Made by a program: the position numbers and the translations under genes
Shown: one piece after another, positions 53,103 to 60,129 of the stretch
How the letters are laid out: each line of letters starts with the position of its first letter
How positions within the stretch are numbered: position 1 is the stretch's first letter
From: an uncultured Prevotellaceae bacterium
GTDB lineage: Bacteria; Bacteroidota; Bacteroidia; Bacteroidales; Bacteroidaceae
DNA: 64,000 nt
Reading direction: 5' to 3'
Assembly: GCA_902790625.1 (NCBI GenBank)
Contig: CADASP010000004.1
Coordinates: 61,836-125,835, forward strand
The notes under the pieces: model-generated
The model's input: the letters and a program-made list of their open reading frames with translations, nothing else
Database searches by the model: none
Told to the model about the DNA's origin: nothing

Positions 53103-53143
53103 TCATCGTTCAACGTTCATCATTCATCGTTCAACGTTCATCA
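53103..53143. repeat. GTTCAACGTTCATC simple repeat at the glycosyltransferase 3' end
   Basis: TTCAACGTTCATCATTCATCG is repeated and crosses the stop codon of the 53124-54167 gene; it encodes MMNVER and, beyond the stop, another MMNVER-like string. Confidence 0.8.
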
Positions 53144-54167
53144 TCGCCTGTTGCATGGCTTCCTCAAAGTATTTGCCTGTGGCGAGACGCTGGCTCACGC
53201 GCTCCACGTTGCGCCGCATGGCGGCCATGTCGTCGGGTGTCAGGCGCTGCATCAGCTGTTCCAGTTCGTCGATGCTGTCGATGCACAGGCCTATCCCCTC
53301 GCGCTCGATGATGGGTGCCACGGCTGCCTGTCGCCAGATGATGACGGGCTTGCCAGCACGCAGGTAGAACGACACTTTGTGCGGACTGTTGTAGCGCAGG
53401 TACTCGCCAAAATCGCCTTGGCAGGTGGCCAGCGAGTCGCCGTCCCACACCAGTCCGAAGTCGCCCTCGCCATGGCGGATGAACTCGTCGGCCGGGGCGA
53501 AGGGGTGGCAGGTGGCGTGTGGGGCTTGCTCAATGCCGCGCAGTCCGCTGCTGTTGCCATAGACGTGCAGGTGGAAGTGCTGCGCCTGGCGCGCCAGCTG
53601 CAGCAGATAGGCGTTCTTGCGCATCACCAACGCTCCTGCATAGACCACCGACCAGCCGTGGGCCGGGTCTTTCTCCACTTTGTCAGAGGGCTGTGGCCGG
53701 GCATCGGAGCGATAATCGAAAAGTCCCAGCGCACCCATGGGCTGTTGGATGCCCTGCTGGGCGAGCCACTGTTGCATGGCTTGGTTCGAGGCGATGATGT
53801 AGTGGGCCTTCGACAGTCGTTGCAGCTCGGTGGCCAGGGTGATGCGCTTGCGGTGGAGCGACATCAGGTCATGGATCACCACCACGATGTGTGCGCCACG
53901 CCAGCGAGCCCAACGGCAGATGAAGGCGAAGTATTTCTTCACGGGGTATTGCAGCAGCAGCACATCGCCACGGCGCAGACAGCACATCATCTTTGCAACG
54001 CCCAGCAGGTTGAGCAGGAAGGCCACCACTTTGTTGTCGTAGAACGTGGTGGGCAGCCCCAGGTTGTGCGCCCCCATCTGTCGCAGGGTGCACTCAATGT
54101 CGGTCTTGGCTTTGTTGCCGGCTCCCGACAGGCCGTAGTAGTTTCTTGATATGTAGCAAAGGCGCAT
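53124..54167 (-). CDS. Glycosyltransferase, probable galactofuranosyltransferase
   Basis: 347 residues. N-terminal 'MRLCYISRNYYGLSGAGNKA' with the GxGNKAKxD start, 'DVLLLQYPVKKYFAFICRWA' and 'IVVVIHDLMSLHRKR' (I-H-D-L) are typical of Glf-associated beta-galactofuranosyltransferases (WbbI/GlfT-like). The C-terminal half has 'FGLVWDGDSLATCQGDFGEY' and 'YNSPHKVSFYLRAGKPVII', matching the donor-binding region. Its role, transfer of galactofuranose onto a surface glycan, fits the UDP-galactopyranose mutase gene at 56211-57344. The last residues, MMNVER, derive from a simple repeat that also contains the stop. Confidence 0.85.
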   Translation of the reverse strand: MRLCYISRNYYGLSGAGNKAKTDIECTLRQMGAHNLGLPTTFYDNKVVAFLLNLLGVAKMMCCLRRGDVLLLQYPVKKYFAFICRWARWRGAHIVVVIHDLMSLHRKRITLATELQRLSKAHYIIASNQAMQQWLAQQGIQQPMGALGLFDYRSDARPQPSDKVEKDPAHGWSVVYAGALVMRKNAYLLQLARQAQHFHLHVYGNSSGLRGIEQAPHATCHPFAPADEFIRHGEGDFGLVWDGDSLATCQGDFGEYLRYNSPHKVSFYLRAGKPVIIWRQAAVAPIIEREGIGLCIDSIDELEQLMQRLTPDDMAAMRRNVERVSQRLATGKYFEEAMQQAMMNVER

Positions 54168-54215
54168 CTCAGACGAATGATTTGTTTCTGAAGACAGACT
54201 ATCGAGCCTGACTGG

Positions 54216-55244
54216 TTAGATACTCCCCGCAGTGCCTGGGTTGGTGATGTCGAGATAGCGCTGCAGCACCACGAGGGCAATGAGGCGCTCGCGCTCAGCA
54301 TCCTGAAACTGGGCGATGTATTCGTGGGCATGGTTGATGATTTGCTGGGCGGCATCGGGGTGCTGGGCGTAGTAGCGCAGTTTCTCCTCGATGTCGCTGA
54401 AGTCGGCCTTGATTTCGATGTAGTGGTAGTCGGGCTTCAGCGTGCCCTCCATGAACCAGGTCTCGCAGGTGAGCGGCGGGGTGACGGCGATGCTGTTCGA
54501 CGACATCACCCACTTCAGGTTCGAGGCCACGTCGTTGCCTTCGAGCGACATGATGAACTTATAGTCGAGGTGCTCGCCAATGGTGAGCTTCTCGCTATGC
54601 CACTGCGGAAACTGGTCGCCGATGGCACCGATGTCGAACATGGGATGGCCGTAGAAGCGGGTGGCAAACTCGAAGCGGTTCATCTTCACGTGGTTGTCCT
54701 TGCGCCCCGTCTGCTGCCCAATCTTCCCACGGAAGATGGCCATGTCTTTCTTCTCGGCGAAGGGCTTGCGGTCGTTGACGAAGAGGAAGTGGCGCACCTT
54801 CTCCAGGTTGAGCAGCACGTTGCAGCTGGTGTCCTCGTGCAGCGGACGGCTCTTCACAATGCTGGGCAGCTGCAGGGCAAAGTCCACGTCGCCCGATTTC
54901 AGTATCCAGCGCAGATGCTGCGGAAACCAGCGTGCTATCTCCAGCGCGTCGTAATAGTAGACCGACTGGCTGGTCATGGGCTGCTGACCCAGCTCCACGG
55001 CCTGCCGCTCCCACTCGTCGCGGTCGTAGGGGGTGTCGGCGGTGAGGCGGCAGTAGTAGTCGGCACGTTGCAGGATGTAGTCCTTGTCGGGACGGCGGTC
55101 GACCTTGGCCAGCTCCTTGCTCAGGTTCAGCCATGCCTTGGGCCATGCCTGGCGGATGGCGTTCTTGATGTAGTACACGAACTTGGGGTTCTTCCCGCTG
55201 TTCAGGGTGTAGTATAATTTGCGTCCTATTCCTTGTTGGCTCAT
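54216..55244 (-). CDS. Glycosyltransferase family 90 (LpsA/CAP10-like)
   Basis: 342 residues. Hallmarks of the GT90/CAP10 domain: 'MAIFRGKIGQQTGRKDNHVK' , 'DIGAIGDQFPQWHSEKLTIG', 'HLDYKFIMSLEGNDVASNLK' and 'WVMSSNSIAVTPPLTCETWF'. Bacterial members such as LpsA add sugars to lipopolysaccharide core. The start overlaps the acyltransferase stop by four bases (ATGA), meaning coupled translation. Acceptor and sugar unknown. Confidence 0.88.
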   Translation of the reverse strand: MSQQGIGRKLYYTLNSGKNPKFVYYIKNAIRQAWPKAWLNLSKELAKVDRRPDKDYILQRADYYCRLTADTPYDRDEWERQAVELGQQPMTSQSVYYYDALEIARWFPQHLRWILKSGDVDFALQLPSIVKSRPLHEDTSCNVLLNLEKVRHFLFVNDRKPFAEKKDMAIFRGKIGQQTGRKDNHVKMNRFEFATRFYGHPMFDIGAIGDQFPQWHSEKLTIGEHLDYKFIMSLEGNDVASNLKWVMSSNSIAVTPPLTCETWFMEGTLKPDYHYIEIKADFSDIEEKLRYYAQHPDAAQQIINHAHEYIAQFQDAERERLIALVVLQRYLDITNPGTAGSI

Positions 55245-56203
55245 GATGATGGTTGTTCGTTGGTTGATGATTTATTCATTTCGTGCTTTTCGCGCCATTC
55301 CTTTACTATCGCGTCGTATTCCTTGTGAGTGCGTTTCCAGCGGTTGTGTGTCCACAGATAGTAAGCCGGGTCGCGACGGATGCTGTCTTCCAACATCTGG
55401 AAGAATCGGTGTGTGATGGCGTTCTCCTCCTCCTGCGCGGCATGCTGGCTGAGCAGTTTGAACTCCACCACGTAATGGCCCCTGCGCGGACGGCTCACGT
55501 CTATGTAGAATACGCCGTCGTCCATCTTGCGCATGATGCGCTCGCCGCCGGTGAAGACGGGGGTGTCGTGGCCCAAGAAGTCGAGCCACAGGTGGATGTT
55601 CTCCCATTTGGGTGTCTGGTCGCTGATATAGCCGAAGAGGGAGCGCTGCCCTTGGCGCTTGTATTGCATCAGCTGGCGCAGCACGTGGCGCTTGTTCACG
55701 CAGATGCCGCCATGGGCCGAGCGGATGTCCACCGACAGCCAGTCGGCCTGGTCGTTGCGCAGGGGGTGGTAGATAAGCCCCATCACAGCCTGCGGATAGC
55801 GCTTGAAGCAAAGCCCGATGGCCGACAACCACTCCCAGTTGCCATAGTGGCCCATCATGACGGCCAGGTCGCGACCCTCGTCGAACACCTGCTCCATCTG
55901 CTCCGCGTTGCGAAACTCGAGGCGGCGCAGCAGCTTCTCGTTGGAGATGGAGAGCAGCTTGAACGTCTCGAACATCATGTCGCAGAACCAGCGGTAGAAG
56001 CGCCGCTCCACCTGTCGTAGCTCTTGCTCGCCCTTCTGCGGGAACGAGGTGGTGAGGTTCTTCCATACTATCTTACGCCGATACCTGAAGACATAGAAGA
56101 CGAGCAGGAACACCAGGTCGCTCAGCAGGTAGAGCACGCAAAACGGCAGCAGCGACAGGGCGTAGACGAAGCCGTAGAGCAGATAGTAGGTAAACTTCTT
56201 CAT
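55241..56203 (-). CDS. Lipid A-type lysophospholipid acyltransferase (HtrB/LpxL family)
   Basis: 320 residues. One or two N-terminal hydrophobic segments ('YYLLYGFVYALSLLPFCVLY', 'LLSDLVFLLVFYVF'), then 'RKIVWKNLTTSFPQ', the HX4E/D motif in 'VMMGHYGNWEWLSAI', 'GLIYHPLRNDQADWL', and the acceptor region 'GYISDQTPKWENIHLWLDFL'. Adds a secondary acyl chain to lipid A or a related lipid on the inner membrane. It joins glycosyltransferase genes of the same direction. Confidence 0.92.
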   Translation of the reverse strand: MKKFTYYLLYGFVYALSLLPFCVLYLLSDLVFLLVFYVFRYRRKIVWKNLTTSFPQKGEQELRQVERRFYRWFCDMMFETFKLLSISNEKLLRRLEFRNAEQMEQVFDEGRDLAVMMGHYGNWEWLSAIGLCFKRYPQAVMGLIYHPLRNDQADWLSVDIRSAHGGICVNKRHVLRQLMQYKRQGQRSLFGYISDQTPKWENIHLWLDFLGHDTPVFTGGERIMRKMDDGVFYIDVSRPRRGHYVVEFKLLSQHAAQEEENAITHRFFQMLEDSIRRDPAYYLWTHNRWKRTHKEYDAIVKEWREKHEMNKSSTNEQPSS

Positions 56204-56210
56204 GTCTTTT

Positions 56211-57344
56211 CTATTCGATGTTCATGTTCAGCACGTTCTCCACGATGGGAGCCATGTCGTAGTAGCGATACTCGGCCAGGCGGCCTCCGAAGATGACGTG
56301 CGAAGCCTTTGCGGCAGCCATCTCGCGATATTGGGCGGCCAAGCGGTTGTTGGCATCATCGTTGACGGGATAGAACGGCTCGCGTCCCGGCTCCCATTCT
56401 GCAGGATATTCGCGGCTGACGACGGTGGTGGGCAGGCGATAGACATCGTCGCCAAACAGTTCGAAGTGCTTGTGCTCGATGATGCGTGTGTAGGGCACGC
56501 TGGCGCTGGTGTAGTTCACCACGGCGTTGCCCTGGTGGTTGGCCTCCTGCAACTGCTGGTGCTCGAATCGCAGCGAGCGCCAGCCCAGACGGCCCAGCGC
56601 ATAGCCGAAGTATTCGTCTATCTGCCCTGTATAGACAACCCTCTCGGCCTGCCGCTCCCAGTAGTCGCGGTCGGCGAAGAAGTCGGCAGCGGTGCGCGTC
56701 TCCACGCCCTGCAGCAGTCCCTCCACCAAGCGGTTGTAGCCCCCGATGGGGATGCCCTGATAGCGGTCGTTGAAATAGTTGTTGTCGAAGACGAAGCGCA
56801 GCGGCAACCGCCTGATGATGAAGGGCGGCAGCTGCGTGCAGGGGCGGCCCCATTGCTTCTCGGTGTAGCCTCGGATGAGTCGCTCGTAGATGTCGCGCCC
56901 CACCAGCATCAGGGCCTGCTCCTCCAGGTTGCGAGGCTCGGCGGCTCCCTCGCGCTGCAGCCGAAGGGTCACCTCGCGCCGCTGCTCGTCGATGATGTCG
57001 CGGGCCTGTTGCGGCGACACGGGTCCCCACATCTGGCAGAAGGTGTTCATGTTGAAGGGCAGGTTGTAGAGACGGCCCTCATAGTTGGCTAACGGCGAAT
57101 TGGTGTATCGGTTGAACTCCACAAAGCTGTTCACGAACTGCCACACTTCGCGGCTATTGGTGTGGAAGATGTGCGCACCATACTGGTGCACGTTGATGCC
57201 CTCCAAACGCTCGCAATGGATGTTGCCCCCCAGGTGGTTGCGGCGGTCGATGACAAGGCAGCGACGCCCCGCCCTACGTGCCCGCCAGGCGAAGGTGCAG
57301 CCGAAGAGGCCGGCACCCACAATCAGATAATCGTATGGTTTCAA
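56211..57344 (-). CDS. glf: UDP-galactopyranose mutase
   Basis: 377 residues. Flavoenzyme that turns UDP-galactopyranose into UDP-galactofuranose. 'MKPYDYLIVGAGLFGCTFAW' is the FAD-binding GxGxxG, followed by 'LVIDRRNHLGGN', 'GAHIFHTNSREVWQFVN', 'FNMNTFCQMWG', 'EKQWGRPCTQLP', 'RFVFDNNYFNDRYQGIPIGG' and 'YTGQIDEYF', all typical. 4-bp overlap with the PAP2 gene upstream. It provides the donor for the predicted galactofuranosyltransferase. Confidence 0.96.
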   Translation of the reverse strand: MKPYDYLIVGAGLFGCTFAWRARRAGRRCLVIDRRNHLGGNIHCERLEGINVHQYGAHIFHTNSREVWQFVNSFVEFNRYTNSPLANYEGRLYNLPFNMNTFCQMWGPVSPQQARDIIDEQRREVTLRLQREGAAEPRNLEEQALMLVGRDIYERLIRGYTEKQWGRPCTQLPPFIIRRLPLRFVFDNNYFNDRYQGIPIGGYNRLVEGLLQGVETRTAADFFADRDYWERQAERVVYTGQIDEYFGYALGRLGWRSLRFEHQQLQEANHQGNAVVNYTSASVPYTRIIEHKHFELFGDDVYRLPTTVVSREYPAEWEPGREPFYPVNDDANNRLAAQYREMAAAKASHVIFGGRLAEYRYYDMAPIVENVLNMNIE

Positions 57345-58294
57345 TTTTGAACTCTAAACTTTAACTTGTATAAATAGCGCATCAGGAAGTAGAAGGCCGT
57401 CCCGGCGAAGATGCCAGCGATGGCGTCGATGGCGTAGTGCGCCTGTATGTAGAACGTGGCGAAGAACATCAGCGTTGTGAGCACCCCCAGCACGGCCAGC
57501 AGCCAATGGGCGCGCACCTCCCACGCCAGCCATAGCAGCACCACGCCAATGCCCACATGGCTCGAGGGGAAGGCGGCGGTGGGGCGCTCACCGGCGTCGT
57601 GGGCTTGCTGCACCAGGTCGTGGAACAGGCCGTCGGCGCCAGGAATCGACAGCGACTCCTGGTGCATCAGGAAGTAGTGTCCAATGTCGGGGAATGTGCC
57701 TTGTGCTATCTGCTCGGTGCCCACGGCGGCGTAGTAGAACTGCGGGCCGACCACGGGCAGGAAGATGAAGACGACGTAGAACAAGAAGAACGAACCCAGG
57801 ATGACGAAAGCGCAATAGGCAAAACGGTCGTAGCGGCGCAAGAAATAATAGAGTGCCACGGAGCCTATCATGGGGTAGTAGCTGACGTAGCCTAAGCTGA
57901 GCGGCTCGCTGATGAGGGGCGAGGTGAACTGCTGCGAGAAGACGAGCGCGGGCTGGCAGCCGAAGAGCCACTGCTCGGCCGTGGCAAAGAGATGGTCGAG
58001 GTTGCAGAAGAGGCGGTTGAACTCGTAGGTGTCGGGATACCACCACCCCAGCACGCACAGCTGTGCCGCCACGCGCAGCATCATCGTCCATCGCGAGGGC
58101 CATCGTCGATAGAGCAGCCACAGCACGATGGTGAGGGCCACGATGCCCACCCGTCCCATGAGCATGGGCACGGGGTTCACCAGCTGCTTACCCAGCACTG
58201 CCATGAGCAGCAGCGTGAAGGCGCAATAGGCCAGCACCGCCCACTCAAACAGGCATAAGGAACGATTAATATTAGTTGTTTGATTCTTCTCCAT
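57341..58294 (-). CDS. PAP2-family membrane phosphatase/phosphotransferase
   Basis: 317 residues, about six to seven hydrophobic segments. PAP2 motifs are seen: a first-motif-like Lys/Arg stretch is weak, but 'ERPTAAFPSSHVGIGVVLLW' (motif II, SGxH-like PSSH) and 'YIQAHYAIDAIAG' (motif III, HxxxD) are clear. This shape is that of PAP2_3 enzymes, which include inositol phosphorylceramide synthases and lipid phosphatases. In this cluster it may release undecaprenyl or lipid phosphate, or make a phosphosphingolipid; the sequence does not decide. Confidence 0.85.
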   Translation of the reverse strand: MEKNQTTNINRSLCLFEWAVLAYCAFTLLLMAVLGKQLVNPVPMLMGRVGIVALTIVLWLLYRRWPSRWTMMLRVAAQLCVLGWWYPDTYEFNRLFCNLDHLFATAEQWLFGCQPALVFSQQFTSPLISEPLSLGYVSYYPMIGSVALYYFLRRYDRFAYCAFVILGSFFLFYVVFIFLPVVGPQFYYAAVGTEQIAQGTFPDIGHYFLMHQESLSIPGADGLFHDLVQQAHDAGERPTAAFPSSHVGIGVVLLWLAWEVRAHWLLAVLGVLTTLMFFATFYIQAHYAIDAIAGIFAGTAFYFLMRYLYKLKFRVQN

Positions 58295-58322
58295 GTTGTT
58301 TCGTAAAAAGGAGCCTTGTTCA

Positions 58323-58350
58323 GCCCCCCACCCCCCTAACTGAGGGGGCT
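58323..58350. repeat. Fragment of the GCCCCC palindromic repeat
   Basis: GCCCCCCACCCCCCTAACTG followed by AGGGGGCT between the epimerase and PAP2 genes; a partial relative of 16231-16321. Confidence 0.6.
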
Positions 58351-58357
58351 TACGCCG

Positions 58358-59389
58358 CTACAGCCATCCATTCTCCTTATACCATCTGATGGTCATCTTC
58401 ACGCCCTGCTCCAGCGTATAGAGTGGCTGGTAGCCCAGCTCTTGGCGAGCCGGCTCAATGTCGCAGCGCCAGTTGCGCTGCCGCAGGATATGATACTTGT
58501 CGTTGTTCAGTGCCGAGATCTTTCCCGTCAGATGTCCCACTATGTCGCCTATCCACGTCACCACGCGCAGCACCCAGATGGGTGCGGTGATGCGAATCCA
58601 CCAGGGGTGTCCCAGCTCTTCGCGGATGAGGTCGCTGAAGGTGGTGCTCTGATACACCTCGCCGTCGCTGAGGAAGTATTTGTGACCCGTCATCCCCCAG
58701 TCGCAAGCCAGGAACACGGCCTGCACCACGTCGAGCACATAGACGAAGGTGATGTCTTGCCGCTTGTAGCCCACGGCGAAATCGCTGTGCTGCTTGATGC
58801 TCTTGGCCATCAGGAAATAGTCGCGCTCGCGGGGGCCATAGACACCCGTGGGTCTGAGGACGACATAGGGGAACTCACCCACGGCCTCGCGGTAGGGGCG
58901 GCTCTCCTCGGCGAAGGCCAGCCCGTCGAGCCATTGCTCGGCCTGCAGCTTGCTGCGCCCGTAGTGGGTGTTGGGCTGAGGGGTGTCGTCGTCGCGAATC
59001 TCGGTGTAGGGCTGCTTTTCGCGGATGGCTCCAAAGATGCTGAGCGAACTGATGTAGACGAAGCGCTTGATGGGCATCTTCAGCGCCATCAGGGCACGCA
59101 CCAGGTTCTTGGTCCCTTCGGTGTTGGTGCGGTAGAAGTCCTCCTTATGCAGACATTTCGTCACGCCGGCGGCATGCACCACATAGTCGAACTGATGGTC
59201 CAGCAGCTGCATCTCCAGTTCCTTCTGGCTGCTCAGGTTCAGTTCGATGAAGTGAATGCGCTCGTCGGTCAGGAACTGCCGCGAGCTGCTTCCACGCACG
59301 GCGGCCCACGTCTCCATGCCCTGCCTGAGAGCCTCTTCCACGATGAACGAGCCAATGAAACCGCTGGCTCCAGTCACTAATATCTTCAT
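58358..59389 (-). CDS. NAD-dependent epimerase/dehydratase (short-chain extended family)
   Basis: 343 residues from the ATG at 59389 (MKILVTGASGFIGSF). The frame is open much further upstream, but the promoter at 59410-59440 and the Rossmann start settle it; ATG at 59401 would be nearly leaderless. Hallmarks: GxxGFIG, 'YVVHAAGVTKCLH', 'RFVYISSLSIFGA' with catalytic Ser, and 'YGRSKLQAEQWL' (YxxxK), 'VLRPTGVYGPRERD'. Extended SDRs of this type act on nucleotide sugars or sterol-like/lipid substrates; the substrate here is unknown. First gene of the leftward glycan run. Confidence 0.92.
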   Translation of the reverse strand: MKILVTGASGFIGSFIVEEALRQGMETWAAVRGSSSRQFLTDERIHFIELNLSSQKELEMQLLDHQFDYVVHAAGVTKCLHKEDFYRTNTEGTKNLVRALMALKMPIKRFVYISSLSIFGAIREKQPYTEIRDDDTPQPNTHYGRSKLQAEQWLDGLAFAEESRPYREAVGEFPYVVLRPTGVYGPRERDYFLMAKSIKQHSDFAVGYKRQDITFVYVLDVVQAVFLACDWGMTGHKYFLSDGEVYQSTTFSDLIREELGHPWWIRITAPIWVLRVVTWIGDIVGHLTGKISALNNDKYHILRQRNWRCDIEPARQELGYQPLYTLEQGVKMTIRWYKENGWL

Positions 59390-59409
59390 GTCGTTAAGCA
59401 TTTTGGGTG

Positions 59410-59440
59410 CAAAGTTACGAAAAAACGAGAGAAACGCAAA
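59410..59440 (-). promoter_or_regulatory. Promoter of the epimerase/glycan gene run
   Basis: Minus-strand TTTG (59437-59440), 19 bp, TAACTTTG (59410-59417). A second identical CAAAGTTA context (GGCAAAGTTACGAAAAAA) is at 59607-59624. It could drive the nine leftward genes to 50244. Confidence 0.75.
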
Positions 59441-59539
59441 AGGAAAGCTTGCTTTTCTTTGCATTTCCGAGTGCAAGAAACTTCGGCGAAGCCAAAGTTC
59501 TTGCAAAAAGCAAGCGACGCGAGCGTCGAGCGACGAAAA

Positions 59540-59583
59540 GTCTCGGCAAAACAAAGGAACTCGTTCCTTTGTTTTGCCGAGAC
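59540..59583. repeat. Perfect 21-bp inverted repeat with 2-base loop
   Basis: Arms 59540-59560 and 59563-59583 (GTCTCGGCAAAACAAAGGAA and its complement). A second, imperfect hairpin (TGCAAGAAACTT with AAGTTCTTGCA) lies at 59482-59515. The gap 59441-59803 has no gene. Confidence 0.9.
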
Positions 59584-59803
59584 GGAGTAAATTCGCCGTG
59601 GAAGACGGCAAAGTTACGAAAAAAGCCTGTAACAGCGAAGCGATTTGGCATTGCAAGCAGAAATCTATATGGAATGTTACCATATCATGAGATAATACTA
59701 CTCTTTTTCTTAATTTATGTTCACAAATTGTCGTATCCTCGATTTTTTTAATTATATTTGCGCACGGAACGCTCAATGTTGGGCAAGAATAACTAAAAGC
59801 AAT

Positions 59804-60074
59804 ATGGAGATACAACGCTATAACAGGCTAAAGGCTGCGATTAAGCGAGAGCAGAATGAAGTTCACTTCAATTCTGCCGAGCGTGAGCAGGCTCGAACGC
59901 TTGGCTCTCAGAGCAGATGGGGCATAGCATCAGTACTGTTTCACGCTGGATGACTAACAAGGTGCAGCCATCCGTGGAACCGCTCGGCTTTGCCGCTTGC
60001 CAGAGCAAGAACTCTACGAGATTGCACGCCACCTTGACATGGATGTGAAGGAATTATTGGTGTCGTCAAAATAA
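59804..60074 (+). pseudogene. Broken XRE-family helix-turn-helix regulator next to mcrB
   Basis: ATG at 59804 opens MEIQRYNRLKAAIKREQNE but the frame ends at 59953. In another frame from about 59887 the HTH is legible: 'NAWLSEQMGHSISTVSRWMT' and 'NKVQPSVE'; the C-terminal helix 'LYEIARHLDMDVKELLVSSK' is in a further frame up to TAA at 60074. Small XRE regulators of this form often precede McrBC-like genes in Bacteroidales. At least two frameshifts make it non-functional as read, so mcrBC may be free of its control. Confidence 0.72.
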
Positions 60075-60129
60075 TTATCATGCGTATTTTAAAGAGATAG
60101 AAAAGGTTATAAAAAAATGAATTAGTTTT

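Noticed and set aside
59390..59815. N-terminal extension of the epimerase up to 59815
   Set aside because: The added 142 residues are read from hairpin and promoter DNA; the Rossmann start and a promoter at 59410-59440 define the start at 59389.
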